A stretch of 64,000 bases of DNA, taken from the NCBI GenBank assembly GCA_026018925.1, contig JAKSZU010000009.1, positions 70,606,949 through 70,670,948 on the forward strand, given 5' to 3'. The notes under the pieces were generated by a model that made no database searches, was not told the DNA's origin, and saw only the letters and a program-made list of their open reading frames with translations. Positions 22,920 to 34,001 of the stretch are shown piece by piece. Both the position numbers and the translations under genes were made by a program. The number at the start of each line of letters is the position of its first letter. Position 1 is the stretch's first letter. Source of the DNA: Tupaia tana. Lineage: Eukaryota > Chordata > Mammalia > Scandentia > Tupaiidae.

Positions 22920-23176
22920 AGAACAGATGCATCCTGATCTCAGTCCTTTTCGTTTCCTTTGAAAAATAACAGTATGTGTTAAAATTAGTTGTCTATACAT
23001 TCTGGTTTCTTCAGAGAATAAATTAGAAAATATAGTCCCACACTGCTCCTGGACAAATTCTTCATGATCTCTTCTGTTTCAGATCTCAGTTAAGGAAGAG
23101 TTTTGATTCCATCGTATAATCCATTATTAGGAATTTTTCTACTGTCACAGTTGATTATAGGAAAGGACAAGGATTG

Positions 23177-23655
23177 GTACATTAATACCTACTATGTGTC
23201 TAGCACTATGCTAAGGATCACAGCAACTTGCTTTTATTCTCTAAATAGTTCAGCAAAATGGGTACTGTTTCACTATTTTTTTTAGAAAGAGAGATTTTTG
23301 CTATAGGCACATGCACTTGCTGGAGAGACAGAGAGACAGAAAGCAAGAAATCACCCTCTAGGAGGGATGGCCATGCCACAATCCTTTCTCCTCTATTCTC
23401 CTCTCAGAATCTTAGGCATACATGCACCTGGCTTGAGTTTTTAAGTTACCAACTCTGGGACTCAAACTGTGGTCAGCTACTTGGGAGTCCAGAGTCATAA
23501 CCACTATGCCATCTGCTGGTCCCTGTTTCTCTATTTTAAAATGAGAAAGGAAGCCTCGGAGAAACTACCTTGCTGAAAGACAGCCAGTAGAATCAGAACT
23601 GTAACCCTCATCTGTGTGACTCTATATCCACTGTATCATATGCAACACGAGACAA
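23177..23655 (+). mobile_element. MIR split by a SINE
   Basis: Left half: CTACTATGTGTCTAGCACTATGCTAAG to AAATGGGTACTG. Right half, after the SINE: TTTTAAAATGAGAAAGGAAGCC, GACAGCCAGTAGAATCAGAAC, TGTGACTCTATATCC. The two halves rejoin as one MIR when the insert is removed. Confidence 0.82.
23280..23523 (-). mobile_element. tRNA SINE inside a MIR
   Basis: Minus-strand copy ending CCATCTGCTGGTCCC. TTTCACTATTTT (23268-23279) and TTTCTCTATTTT (23525-23536) are its duplication with one change. Confidence 0.9.
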
Positions 23656-24234
23656 ATGACCATTCCATCTTTAATTTCTAGTAGACAGAAAAAGCACCTC
23701 TTCAGTGTGGAAGTAACAATATCAACGATAACAGAACCAGAATAAGCAGTGGGCTAAAGTGGGAAATTATGTGTGGCTATCTCACTTAGGAACTGAAACA
23801 ACCTGTATCTGTGATTTACCAAACCTAGATAAAGGCAAATCAGATAAAATGATCAAGGATTTCACACTAGTTGTAATTTTAAGTCAACATACTTAAAACC
23901 AAATAAATGGACTGAAACCAAATAACTGAACCATAAGTTTTACATGTGTAAGATTGGTGCAAACAAAACAAACAAGGAAATAGTTAAACAACAAAGGCTA
24001 TGATAGAAGAAAACTAAGAAAAAAGGGAGCTGGTTCAGAAGAAGGAGTCACTAAAGACTTCGTGGAGGAAAAGAGTCTTTAGATCTTAAGATTGGACGAA
24101 CCTGGACAGGAATAAGGTAGACATATTCCAGACAAATAATACATGAAGATGAAATATCATAGTCTTAGGGTCAGTGAGCAAGGAAATGAGCCTGTCAGGT
24201 TAAAATGAAGGTTTGACAGAAACAGTGGAAATGA
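23656..24234. other. No recognisable feature
   Basis: Unique-looking sequence; no open frame or repeat that I can support. Confidence 0.45.
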
Positions 24235-24400
24235 AGAATAACAACAAATTGCATAGAGTTTACCAAGAGCCAGCATTCTTCTAAGTGCTTAGGATTAAGT
24301 CATAATTCTAAAAACATTTCATAAACTTAAGCACAGTAAAATGTTCTGCCTAAGGCCACAGAGCAAGTAGTGACAGAGCAGGGATTTAGAACCTAAGGAT
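24235..24400 (+). mobile_element. MIR
   Basis: ACCAAGAGCCAGCATTCTTC, TAAGTGCTTAGGATTAAGTC, then AAGGCCACAGAGCAAGTAGT and a GCAGGGATTTAGAACC end, in MIR order. Confidence 0.75.
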
Positions 24401-24594
24401 TATGTCTGAAGAGTGTGTGTAATTTGTCACAAGGAAACATCTGAGGAGAAATGTGTTCAAATGAAGAGATGGAAGTAACCACTTTGCTGCAGTAGAAAAT
24501 TAAGCTCTTGAATATAAATTAAGAGAAAACAAGTATGTAGAAACAAGAAAAAAATTATATATTATTACTGGTCAAGAGTGTCTATATATTTACA

Positions 24595-24851
24595 ATTTGG
24601 AGAGGTTTTTGCTATAGGACGCGTGCGCTCGCCAGACAGACAGAGAGAGACAGAGAAACAGAAAGCAAGAAATCACCCCCCCAGGGGGGATGGTCACGCC
24701 GCAATCCCTTCTCCTCCAATCTCCTCTCGGGATCTTGGGCACGTATGCACACGCGCCCGGCGTGAATTTTAAGTCACCGGGTCCGGGACTCAAACCGTGG
24801 TCAACTACGTGGGAGTCCAGCGACATAGCCGTTACGCTAACTGCTGCTCCC
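24595..24851 (-). mobile_element. Young tRNA SINE
   Basis: Minus-strand full-length copy with CpGs kept: GGACGCGTGCGCTCGCC, ACACGCGCCCGGCGTGAA, GTTACGCTAACTGCTGCTCC. Confidence 0.93.
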
Positions 24852-25029
24852 AAAATCCATATCCTTTTAATTCATTATTTGATCACATAGAAAGAGTAAG
24901 AGAAAAAAAAGTGCTAGCAAACTTCAAAGATTTTTAGTTACCCTCTTTCTATCCTAATCTACATACTACATAAGGTTCATATATTTCATACTATTATGAA
25001 GTACAGCTTAAAACTACATACAGACACAT

Positions 25030-25035
<6 letters not shown>

Positions 25036-25075
<40 letters not shown>
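25036..25075. repeat. GA dinucleotide repeat
   Basis: About 19 GA units. Confidence 0.97.
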
Positions 25076-25078
<3 letters not shown>

Positions 25079-25145
25079 GTGTCTAAGAGCAAAGGTGAAA
25101 GGAGACTACATCCATCAACTATTTAATTTGGATTTTCTTTTTAAT

Positions 25146-25402
25146 TTTTTTAAAAAAATTTCCTATAGGGCACATGCATTTGCTGCAAAGACAGAGCAAG
25201 TGAGAGAGAGGGAAAGTCAGAAATCACCCCCCAAGGGGGATGGACATGCTGCAATCCTTTCTCACTACATTTCCCTTCTCAGGATCCTAGGTACACATGT
25301 ACACATGTCCAGTATGTTCCTCAAGTTGCCAGGCCCAGGACTTGAACCACATAGCCAGCCATGTGAGTTCCAGTCACTTTAACCACCATCTACCAGTTGG
25401 AT
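25146..25402 (-). mobile_element. tRNA SINE
   Basis: TTTCCTATAGGGCACATGCA to ACCACCATCTACCAGTTGG. CpGs mostly lost; older than the copy that follows it. Confidence 0.85.
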
Positions 25403-25421
25403 CTGTTTTTAGGGTAATGAT

Positions 25422-25685
25422 TTTTTTTTTTTTGGCAGAGATTTTTTGCTATAGGGCAAGTGTGCTCGCCAGAAAGACAGAGAGACAGAGAGACAGAAAG
25501 TGAGAAATCACCCCCCAGGGGGGATGGCCACACCACAATCCCTTTTCCTCCATTCTCCTCTCATGATCTTGGGCATGCACGCACATGCACCTGGTGTGAG
25601 TTTAAGCCACTGGGTCTGGGACTTGAACCGCGGTAGTCTACACGAGACTCCTGCGACATAGCCATTACGCCAACCTCTGGTCCCT
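25422..25685 (-). mobile_element. tRNA SINE with 11-bp TSD
   Basis: AGGGTAATGAT at 25411-25421 and 25686-25696 flanks a full minus-strand copy (TTTGCTATAGGGCAAG to CCAACCTCTGGTCCCT). Confidence 0.93.
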
Positions 25686-25696
25686 AGGGTAATGAT

Positions 25697-26680
25697 ATTT
25701 TGAAAGTCACATGCAGCATTAACTTGCCTATGATCTGTACTACAAAATTTCATTCACAACTACCATTATTTATTTTGGCATACTAAAAACTATGGTCGTA
25801 TTTAAATGTTCGAAAATTACACTTGAAGTTTAAAACATTAATTTTCAAAACACATATATTTTTCTATATCTATCTTATATGCCAAACTGCAACCATTGTA
25901 ATATAACAGCAATGTTTTTATAATTAAAGATAAATGCCTTTCTTCTTTAAATACCCTGATTTTTCTATGAAACAATGACCACTTAGTAGAAAAATGTGAA
26001 TAATGTCGGAAAATTATTATTTAAACCTTCCCTACGTCTTTCTAAAGATAGCAGCCAGAAAACTGAACAAGTCAGGGTGCCTTTGAAGATATTTAATTAA
26101 AATCTAATCCCACATTCTTAAAAGCTCACATAAATTAAGCTGTCATTCAGGAGATTTATGCATTCACATTTGCATATTACATACAATTCATCAATTACTC
26201 ATGTTTGAAAGCATTGCCTTTCCCAGGGTGCTGAACTGCCAACAGTGCCAACAGGCACACTGCAACACACAAAACCATATCTACTGGTACCTTGGAGAAA
26301 GCCACTTCCATATGGTCCTTGCTTTGCACATTTACAGAGCTCCAAGTACACATAGAAAACTGACTATACTTTGATAAATTTCATTCAGCTAAATCTGTTT
26401 GGCAAAGATGAACATTTTACTTAATCTTGATGCAACCATACAGTAGTGGCCATTTAACAGCCCTTCTTCCACTCATAGAAAGTTTGAAAGTTACAGTAAA
26501 AATACAGAATCATTCATTGCTGAGCGTCAACATAGGCAAAATGGCTAACACAAAAAATATTCTCTCCAAGACAACAGAAGAACAGAAGACAACTATTTGT
26601 TTAGCATGGCATACATGAAGATATAAAACACAAAAAAAGGAAAAAAATATATAGAGATAAGTAGATAGATACCTATGTTT
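25697..26680. other. No recognisable feature
   Basis: AT-rich; the short open frame near 26427 shows no recognisable domain. Confidence 0.45.

Positions 26681-26681
<1 letters not shown>

Positions 26682-26713
<32 letters not shown>
26682..26713. repeat. GT dinucleotide repeat
   Basis: About 14 GT units next to a MITE. Confidence 0.95.
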
Positions 26714-26715
<2 letters not shown>

Positions 26716-26717
26716 AG

Positions 26718-26843
26718 GAGGTCTTCCAGAAGTTTATGAAAAATGTTTATTATGAAAAAACTATGCATGGATTTCAAAATTTTTTATGCCAAAGTAAACT
26801 CATACTTTGATTCCATTTTTCTATAAATGTTTTAAACTTTCTT
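26718..26843. mobile_element. MITE of the GTCTTCAAAAAGTTC type (copy 1 of pair)
   Basis: GGTCTTCCAGAAGTTTATGA left and CTATAAATGTTTTAAACTTTC right are worn inverted repeats; interior has ACTATGCATGGATTTCAAA and AAACTCATACTTTGATTCC, shared with 44186. Confidence 0.72.
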
Positions 26844-26872
26844 CATATATAAACACATACTATATATGAAAA

Positions 26873-27000
26873 AAATCTTCAAAAAGTTCATGGAAAGCGT
26901 GAATTTTTAAAAAAAAAATGCATGAAGTTCAAAAATACTTTTGGACCAAAATAAACTCACTCTCTAATACCACTTTTCCATGAACTTTTTGAAGTCTCCC
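26873..27000. mobile_element. MITE of the GTCTTCAAAAAGTTC type (copy 2 of pair)
   Basis: Clearest ends of the family: ATCTTCAAAAAGTTCATGGAAA at left, TTCCATGAACTTTTTGAAGT at right. Interior shares GACCAAAATAAACTCAC with relatives. Confidence 0.8.
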
Positions 27001-27424
27001 CCACCAATAAACACACATAACACACACACACAAGACAAAGAGGTAAAAATATCAAACTGCAGCAGCTCATTCATAATACTTGAAAAGCTTTATGTGGAAC
27101 AAAAATAAAATGCCCATAAATTTTCCAGATGACTTTTTCTTCCTAAAGATTATTTTAAGATAAAAGATGGCAAATCTTTAATACATCCATTTCAAAAGCA
27201 AACAGATACAAAGACAGAGTTTCTACATGGGCTGTAAGCTATTACAAGATAACTTTTAATCTTTATACATACTGAGAAGGGAGGTCATTCCAGTTATCCC
27301 AAAGGTAAAATGGTATGTTCATAAGACAACACATATAACAAAAATAAAGAAGTAATTCAATCCACATAACGGGCTAGCTATTTCCAGAATAGGTCAACAA
27401 TTATCACAGTATTTTTCATGTGTT
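27001..27424. other. No recognisable feature
   Basis: AT-rich, with a short CA run near 27010. Confidence 0.45.
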
Positions 27425-27998
27425 TATTTCTTTTTCTTTTTTTCTTGTTTTTTTGTTTTTTTGTTTGTTTGTTTTTTGCCATAGGGTGCATGAGCTTATG
27501 GGGGTGGGGGTGGAGAGAAAGTAAGCAAACACTCCCTGGAGGGAGGAGGGAGGATGGTCACACAATCTTTTCTCCATCCTCCTTCTGGGATTTTGGGAAC
27601 ACATGCACATGTGCCTGGCATGATTTTCTTTTCTTTCTTCTTTTTTTTTTTTGGAGAGGTTTTTGCTATAGGGCGCGTGCGCTTGCCAGACAGACAGAGA
27701 GAGACAGAGAGATAGAAAGCGAGAAATCACCACCCAGGGGGGATGGCCATGCCACAATCCCTTCTCCTCCATTCTCCTCTCGGGATCTTGGGTACGCGCA
27801 CACACGCGCCCGGCGTGAGTTTAAGCCACTGGGTCCAGGACTCGAACCACAGTTGACTACGTGAGAGTCCAGCGACATAGCCATATGCTAACTGCTGTCC
27901 CCACCTGGCATGATTTTCAAGACACCAGGTCCAGGACTAGAACCATGCTCAGCCATGTGGAAATCCAGCACCTTAACCAGCATGTCACCTGCTGGCCT
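27425..27998 (-). mobile_element. Older tRNA SINE carrying a younger SINE
   Basis: Left part 27425-27628 (T-rich tail, GCCATAGGGTGCATGAGC, a GGAGGGAGGAGGGAGG patch) and right part 27904-27998 (AAGACACCAGGTCCAGGACT to CACCTGCTGGCC) form one minus-strand SINE when the insert between them is removed. Confidence 0.88.
27629..27903 (-). mobile_element. Young tRNA SINE nested in a SINE
   Basis: Full-length minus-strand copy (GGAGAGGTTTTTGCTATAGG, GCGCGTGCGCTTGCC). CCTGGCATGATTTTC, host SINE sequence, is duplicated at 27614-27628 and 27904-27918. Confidence 0.94.
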
Positions 27999-28002
27999 CA
28001 AC

Positions 28003-28263
28003 TTTTTTTTTTTTCGTTTTTTAAAGTCTTTTTGGGGGGCACATGCACTTGCCAGAGAGAGAGACTGAAAGAGGAAAAGTGACAAATGACCCCCCCACCA
28101 GGGGGAATGACTACTCCACAATCCCTCCTTTTCCATTCACCTCTCAGGTTTTTGGGTATGCATGCATACACACCCAAAATGATTTTCAAGCCATCAGGTC
28201 TGGGACTCGAACTGCAGTCAGCCATGTGGGAGTCCAGCACCTTAACCACACCATCTGCTGCCC
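28003..28263 (-). mobile_element. tRNA SINE
   Basis: GGGGGGCACATGCACTTGCC, CCCCCACCAGGGGGAATGAC patch, ending ACACCATCTGCTGCCC. Adjacent to the previous SINE in the same orientation. Confidence 0.85.
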
Positions 28264-28287
28264 TTCGCCCCCGCATATACACACAGA

Positions 28288-28532
28288 CTTTTTTTTTCTT
28301 AATTCGTGATCGACCATAAGCATGAGAGGGGGAGAGTATGAGAGCACCCTCTTCAGGGCTTGATCATACCATAATCCCCTTTCTCTCGACTGAAGTCTGC
28401 TAGGGTTCTAAGCATCCATGTGTGCACTTGAGGTTTTCAAGCTAAACTGGCTGGAGACTCAAACGGCAGTCAACATGTGGCTCCTAGCTCTACAGGACAT
28501 AAACCACTAGCTGTGCCACGGAGGCTGAGCTT
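28288..28532 (-). mobile_element. Old divergent tRNA SINE
   Basis: T-rich start, GAGAGCACCCTCTTCAGGGC, CCATAATCCCCTTTCTC, AGTCAACATGTGG, then a CTGTGCCACGGAGGCTGAGC end. Closest to the copy at 38705; an older branch of the family. Confidence 0.65.
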
Positions 28533-28839
28533 GCATGAATTTGTTTCTTAATGTTTGATTTTTTTCAAGAATTCAAATCTAACTGGCTAGAAAAGGTGCC
28601 ACTTCAACCAAGGGCATGTCTACCTTCACACACAATCCTGTCCTCTCTCTTTCTAAAATTTGTCACCAGTTTCTTTGTTGCTTGAACATCTAGAAGACGT
28701 ATAAATTTTATGGCACCTAAAAATTTTAAGTGATCTTCTCTCATTCATTTTATATTGGTTATTTATATATGGAGAAGTTATCATTCATATAAGCCTGTGT
28801 ATATGTGTGAATGTGTCCTGCTGCTAATATTTAGCAAAT

Positions 28840-28930
28840 GATTCATGGAAACTCAACTTCATAAAGATGTTTTGAGTGCTCACTATGTATAAGGCACTGT
28901 GTTAGATATTGTGAGGAACATAAACATGTA
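28840..28930 (+). mobile_element. MIR fragment
   Basis: TTTTGAGTGCTCACTATGTATAAGGCACTGTGTTAGA matches the MIR 5' core order. Confidence 0.6.
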
Positions 28931-29104
28931 TATTATAGGATCAGAACTCCCAATATGACAAGTAAGATACAAATGTATACAAAAGACTAAATAATTGACA
29001 CAATGTGTAAAGGAGCACAAACGAGGGAAATATTTCATCTGAGAAGACCAGAGTAGGTAGCATTTGATCTGCTTTTATTTATGACTAGGATCAAAAGAAA
29101 AACT

Positions 29105-29330
29105 TTCAGACCAGGTCACGTGGCACAGTGGTAGTGCAATGCTCTACAATGCTGGAAGACACATAGAAGTTTGGGTTTCAGTTCCTAAGTTGGCTTGTAC
29201 ATGCCAGATGTGCACATGTGTTTATGATCTTGACTGGCTGGGAAAGGCTGGGGGGAATCAAAACATGAAGCATTTTTGAGTGTGCTTACCTTTATTTATC
29301 TTTCATGAAATAAACAAACTTTAAGAAATG
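29105..29330 (+). mobile_element. Composite tRNA/7SL-like SINE
   Basis: AGACCAGGTCACGTGGCACA head with a GGGTTTCAGTTCC B box, then a TGTACATGCCAGATGTGCAC and TGACTGGCTGGGAAAGG body, ending AAATAAACAAACTTTAAG. GAAAAACTTTCA and GGAAGACTTTCA flank it. Confidence 0.7.
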
Positions 29331-29463
29331 AAAGGAAGACTTTCATGCACAGACAGACTTGAAAAAGTTTATACAAAAGTGGAATTAAAGTATGAGTTTA
29401 CTCTGAGGTAAAAACTTTTGAAATCCATGTGAAGTTGTTTTTATAATATGTATTTTCTAGAAA

Positions 29464-29712
29464 TGTTTTTTAGAGAGTTTTTTTTATATAGGGCATGCAC
29501 ACTCATCAGAGAGAGAGAGATAGACAGTGAGAAATCTCTCCCCAGGGGAAATGGCCACATTAAAATCCCTTCTCCTCCATTTTCTCCTCAGGATTTTGGG
29601 CACACATGCATGCAAACCTACCATGTGTTTTAAGTTGCCAGGTCCAGGACTCAAACCACAGTCCACTACATGGGAGTCTAGTGACGTAACTATTACACCA
29701 TCTGCTGGTCCC
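29464..29712 (-). mobile_element. tRNA SINE
   Basis: TATATAGGGCATGCACACTC to TTACACCATCTGCTGGTCCC. A worn AGAAATnTTTTT duplication may flank it. Confidence 0.88.
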
Positions 29713-30139
29713 TTCAGAAATTTTTTGAAGGCCCCCTTATACATGCCTTGTAGAGAAGCCATGCTAATCTTTCACTGTGTCATTGCAATTTTAATATATG
29801 TGCTCTGAGCAGGATCATAATCAAAATTAGGTTGAGAATTTGGCTAAAGTTCAAAGGAGAAAAAAATGAGATCAATAAGAACGCCCTCCATTTTTATGTG
29901 AAATAAACATTGTATTTTCTAACTATTACTATCCATGGGTAGTTCAACCGGTTTAGTTTAATCTGTGTTTTACATACATCAAATGTTGTCCATTAGCCAA
30001 TCTTAAAGTCTATTGCCATTGGGTATTAGCCTGAGCTGAACATTAGTTGAACTATAAACATAGCAATATTAGTGGATTTATTTTATTGGAAGTGTATTTG
30101 GGTTTTATCTATATCATTTTCTTTATACTTTAAATAGTT
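29713..30139. other. No recognisable feature
   Basis: AT-rich DNA without supportable content. Confidence 0.45.
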
Positions 30140-30425
30140 TTCAAATGATACATAATAGTTGTACAGATTTAAGGAGTACAATGTAATTTTTCAATACATG
30201 CCTGCAATGTGTAATCAAATCAGAACTATAAAGATATCCAACCTCTCCAATAGTTATCATTACTTTGTGTTAGGAACATTTGAGAGCCTTTCTTCTATTA
30301 ATATTTTCAATTATACATTAACTATAGGTACTCTACAGTGTTTTAGTACACTCAAACTCATTCCTCTTATCAAACTGCAATTTTGTATGTTATTTACAAA
30401 ATTCTCATTTCCTCCCAACAAGCAA
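30140..30425 (-). mobile_element. Old L1 (L1M) 3' UTR
   Basis: Antisense L1M order, much decayed: GATACATAATAGTTGTACAG, AAGGAGTACAATGTAATT, then AACTATAGGTACTCTACAG and CTCAAACTCATTCCTCTTAT. Confidence 0.6.
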
Positions 30426-30485
30426 TAGATTTGTATTATATGTCATATAAATGTAATGTAGAATATTTTTATAAGAGGCAGTATT

Positions 30486-30783
30486 AAAGATCCAGACAGT
30501 ATTGTGACACACGCTAAGACAGTGTGCTCTTTAGGTTGGGACCACATGAGTGACCTCACTTGTTCTACCCGAAGGACAGGCATATTGGTGTGTGGCTGTA
30601 ATCTCAGCAACTCAGGGAATCAGAAGTAGGAAGATTGAGAGCTCAAGGGCAGCCTGGGCAATGTAGTGAGATTCTGTTTGAAAAACAGCCAGGTGCTGTG
30701 ATGCATACTTTGTGTTCCAGCTGGGAGGCTGAGGCAGGAGGTTCACAACATAGCATGACCCTGTCTTAAAAAAATAAATAAAT
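30486..30783 (+). mobile_element. Composite tRNA/7SL SINE, best 7SL match
   Basis: A tRNA-like head (AGTGTGCTCTTTAGGTTGGG) is followed by a long 7SL-like part: GTGTGTGGCTGTAATCTCAG, GGGCAGCCTGGGCAATGTAG, TGAGATTCTG, then a second GCTGGGAGGCTGAGGCAGGA and an AATAAATAAATAAA tail. AGAGGCAGTAT (30474) and AAAGGCAGTAT (30784) flank it. Confidence 0.82.
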
Positions 30784-31089
30784 AAAGGCAGTATATCTAT
30801 CTGGAATGAGGATAAATACTTAGTACTGTAGAACAAAATATAAATATGGGAGGTGGGAGGGGTGTAGTTCATGTCATCCACCTTAAATATAATTTAACTC
30901 TAAGAAAAGTATTTGAGTTTGGTTCTGAACAAAAGAAATCTCTCAGAGGTTCTACTAACAATACTGAAAATCTAATTGATATTCAACGTATCAGATGCTA
31001 TAACACTGCACTTGTTTTACAAGCCTTCTTCAAATCCTCCACCTATAAACCCTGTTAAACCCTTGTGGATTTTATTTTATTTAACCTAT

Positions 31090-31316
31090 TTATTTTTTTA
31101 GATTTTTGCAATAGCTGTGTGCACTCGCTGGAGAGAGACAGTGAGAGGGAAAATAAGAAATCACCTCCCAGGGGAGATGGCCATGCTACAGTCCCTTCCT
31201 TTCCATTCTCCTCCTGGGATTTTGGGTGTGCATGCACACGTGTGACATAATTTTCAAGCCACCAAGTTCAGAACTCAAACCATGGTCACCATGTGAAGTC
31301 CATCACATAAACCAGC
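31090..31316 (-). mobile_element. tRNA SINE
   Basis: GATTTTTGCAATAGCTGTGT, CCTCCCAGGGGAGATGGCC, ending TCACATAAACCAGCAT. Bases 31317-31385 carry a second short piece (CCCTGGCATGCGTTTTAAGC) of the same family. Confidence 0.8.
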
Positions 31317-31385
31317 ATATGCATGCACCCCTGGCATGCGTTTTAAGCTGCTGGGTCTGACTCTTATGACCCCCACAACCATGGA

Positions 31386-32028
31386 TTTTAATTATAGACA
31401 CTAAGTGTAGTTGTATTATAGTCAGAAAAGACATCCAAATGGACAAATTTTAGAATAATTAGTAGTAGTAGTTTAATTCAATACTGTCTGAAATATCTTA
31501 TTTTTCAAGTAATGTACTGTAATAGGATATGTTCAACAGAAGACTACTATACCTGAATTTAGTGATAATTTACTGCTATAATCTTTTCGCCTTACAGCAC
31601 ACAAGGGTTTTTTTCTGTTATTTTTTTGTGGCCTGTAGACACAAGTTTACTATATTTCTGGGAGTCAGAGTCCAAAAGGGGCTTCACTGAGGGTAAATTC
31701 AGAGTGTCAAAAGAACTGAACTCCTTCTGGAGTCTCAAGGGAAAACATTTCCTTGCCTCTTCCCATCTTCTAGATGCTGCCTGCTTTCCTATTCTCGTGG
31801 TCCCTCCTCCATCTTTGAATCCAGCAGTCATATCACTCTGAGTTCTACTTCCCTGATTCCTCTGGTTTTCTCTTTCTCTTATGAGAAAATTTGTGACGTA
31901 TTTGGTCCACCCAGGGAATGGTATTGGTAAGAGCTCTTATTCCAATTTCATAATTGAATTAGCTGTACTTTACTGTAGTAAAGTACAGCTCAGAGAGCCC
32001 CTCCTTCTTGAGAGTGAATAAAATTATA
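31386..32028. other. No recognisable feature
   Basis: No supportable gene or repeat. The short open frames around 31600-31840 overlap on both strands and lack coding signals. Confidence 0.4.
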
Positions 32029-32044
32029 GAATAACCCATATTTG

Positions 32045-32310
32045 GGGACCAGCAGTTGGTGTAATGGCTAATTTTGCTGGACTCCCATGTAGTTGACTGT
32101 GGTTCAAGTCCCGGACCCGGTGACTTAAACTCATGCCAGGCACATGTGCCTTTGTGCCCAGGGTCCCAAGAGGAGAATGGAGGAAAAGGGATTGTGGTTG
32201 GCCTTCTCCCCTGGGGGGTGGGGCGGTGATTTTGCACTTTCTGTCTCTCTGTCTTTCTGGTGAGTGCATGCACCCTGTAGCAAAAAACCTCTCAAAAAAA
32301 AAAAAAAAAA
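32045..32310 (+). mobile_element. tRNA SINE with perfect 16-bp TSD
   Basis: GAATAACCCATATTTG at 32029-32044 and 32311-32326 flanks GGGACCAGCAGTTGGTGTAA ... CCTCTC plus A tail. Confidence 0.95.
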
Positions 32311-32374
32311 GAATAACCCATATTTGTTCTGGGTTTCTCTTTTCCTTTTTTGATTGATTCACGATTTTTCTAAT

Positions 32375-32620
32375 TTAAAAAAATTATATTATCATGTGAA
32401 GTTTGCAATACATAAACATCATGGAATGTCTAAACTGAGCTAATATATGCATTACTTCACATATCTATCTTTCATTTTGTATTTTGTGATGAGAACACTT
32501 AAATCTACTCTCTAAGTGATTTTCAAGAAAATAGGGCACTGTTATTAACTATAAACACCATGTCATATGATAGATTTCTTGAACTTATTCCTCCTATGTA
32601 AATGAAAATTTCAGGGCATG
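32375..32620 (-). mobile_element. Old L1 (L1M) 3' UTR
   Basis: Antisense L1M blocks: CATGGAATGTCTAAACTGAG, AATATATGCATTACTTCACA, GTGATGAGAACACTTAAATC, GAACTTATTCCTCCTATG. Confidence 0.72.
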
Positions 32621-33037
32621 GGTTTTTACTTAAATCATAAATGCTATTTACAACTAAAGGCTGTCTTATTACACTATCTCTTCCTAAATGAACCTAAATG
32701 AATACTAATGTATCAGACCTGTCAACTGTCTCTCTTCAAAAAATGATATATTTTTTCCTATCTTTCAGTAAAAAAAAATATTAAACATTACACATGCTGT
32801 AACTTTTTTTTTGATTATTTGTCTTTCAGAGGCCTATAGATCTAATATTGAATAATGTTTTACTTAATGTTTAAAAAACTAGTCTTCATTTCCTTTGCTT
32901 ACTGTGGTAAACTCATAAAAAGAGAAAAATATTTCCTAGGTGATAAAGCACAGCAGATTTCAATTCAAAGAGAATCAAAGTTCTCTTTAAAACTGCTAGA
33001 AATCCAAATAATACAATTGATATCTTACAAATTAAAT

Positions 33038-33225
33038 AGTCATGTGTCCTTAGGATACATTTTAAGAAATGTGACATTAGGCAACTTTGTTGCATGGACA
33101 TCACAAAGTGTACTTACATAAGTCTAGCCTATCACACACCCAGGCCATATGGTACAATGCTATAAGATCATCATATGGCCCGTCACTGGCTGAAACACTG
33201 TTATGTGGTGCATAAATGAATATCA
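33038..33225. mobile_element. Ancient eutherian DNA transposon (Tigger-like?)
   Basis: AGTCATGTGTCCTTAGGATA, CATTAGGCAACTTTGTTGC, AAAGTGTACTTACATAAGTC, AGCCTATCACACACCCAGGC, then GGCCCGTCACTGGCTGAAAC and GTTATGTGGTGCATAAATGA. I recognise the layout of an old, widely shared DNA transposon but cannot name the family with certainty. Confidence 0.6.
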
Positions 33226-33544
33226 GTCTATTCTTAGTTACTCAGTATTTTTTAATTGCTTTATTTTTTATACAAATTTTTATGTATGTTTCACAAAGTT
33301 CTTATCCTATTCTGTGACTTCTCCTTTAATTCTTTTTAGAGTGTCTTTTAAAAACTTTTTAAAATTATAATGAACATCTTATTAATTTTTTTCATAGTAC
33401 ATGTTTTTGTTGTCATATGCAAGCACTCATCACAAAATCCAACATCACCTAGATTTTCTTATCACCTAATTTTTTTCTGCTTTATTTTCTAGCAGCTTTA
33501 TAGATTTTTTAAAAATAATAATTATTTATTAAAATTCCTTTATT
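33226..33544. other. No recognisable feature
   Basis: T-rich sequence without supportable content. Confidence 0.4.
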
Positions 33545-33697
33545 AATATTACTTTAATTTGATCAGAGAGGGGGAGAGAGAGAGAGAGAGAGAGAGAGAG
33601 GGAAAGTGAGAAAGCAAGTCGCCAGCTCCAGGATTTGAACCATGGTTGGCCGTGTGAGAGTCCAATGAGTTAACCACCACACCACCTGCTGGCCCCT
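33545..33697 (-). mobile_element. Short-form tRNA SINE with GA tract
   Basis: TTTAATTTGATCAGAGAGGG, (GA)n, AAGTGAGAAAGCAAGTCGCC, AGGATTTGAACCATGG, ending CACCACCTGCTGGCCCC. Minus-strand counterpart of 5912 and 59217. Confidence 0.82.
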
Positions 33698-33761
33698 AGT
33701 TATGTGTTTTAAACATTATGATTATCTTGTTTTACATTTAGTCATTGGGCGTGTTGTTTTA

Positions 33762-34001
33762 TTTTCTTTAATTGCCAGAAGGGATGTGCACTCTCCAGAG
33801 AAAGAGGGAGAGAAAGTGAAGAAGAAAGCACCCCCCACCCAGGGGCAAATTGTCCCATTTCAATCTTTTCTGCTCCATCCCATCAGGATTTGGGGCACTT
33901 ATGCATACATGCCATTTTTTTTCAAGCTGCTGGGGCCAGGATTTTAACCATAGATGGTAATATAAGATCTGACTCTTAACCACTAGGCTATCGGGCCAGT
34001 C
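33762..34001 (-). mobile_element. Old tRNA SINE
   Basis: ATTGCCAGAAGGGATGTGCA, CACCCCCCACCCAGGGGCAA, TCAGGATTTGGGGCACTTAT, ending TTAACCACTAGGCTATCGGG. Confidence 0.75.

Noticed and set aside
25036-25075. CRISPR-like or other spaced repeat array
   Set aside because: Pure dinucleotide repeat without spacers; the genome is mammalian.
27418-27864. 148-codon open frame and many similar frames carrying REFKPPGPGLEP- and RREENGGEGIAAWPSP-like strings
   Set aside because: These strings recur wherever a young SINE lies, on both strands. They are translations of the SINE's CpG-rich body, not a protein family.
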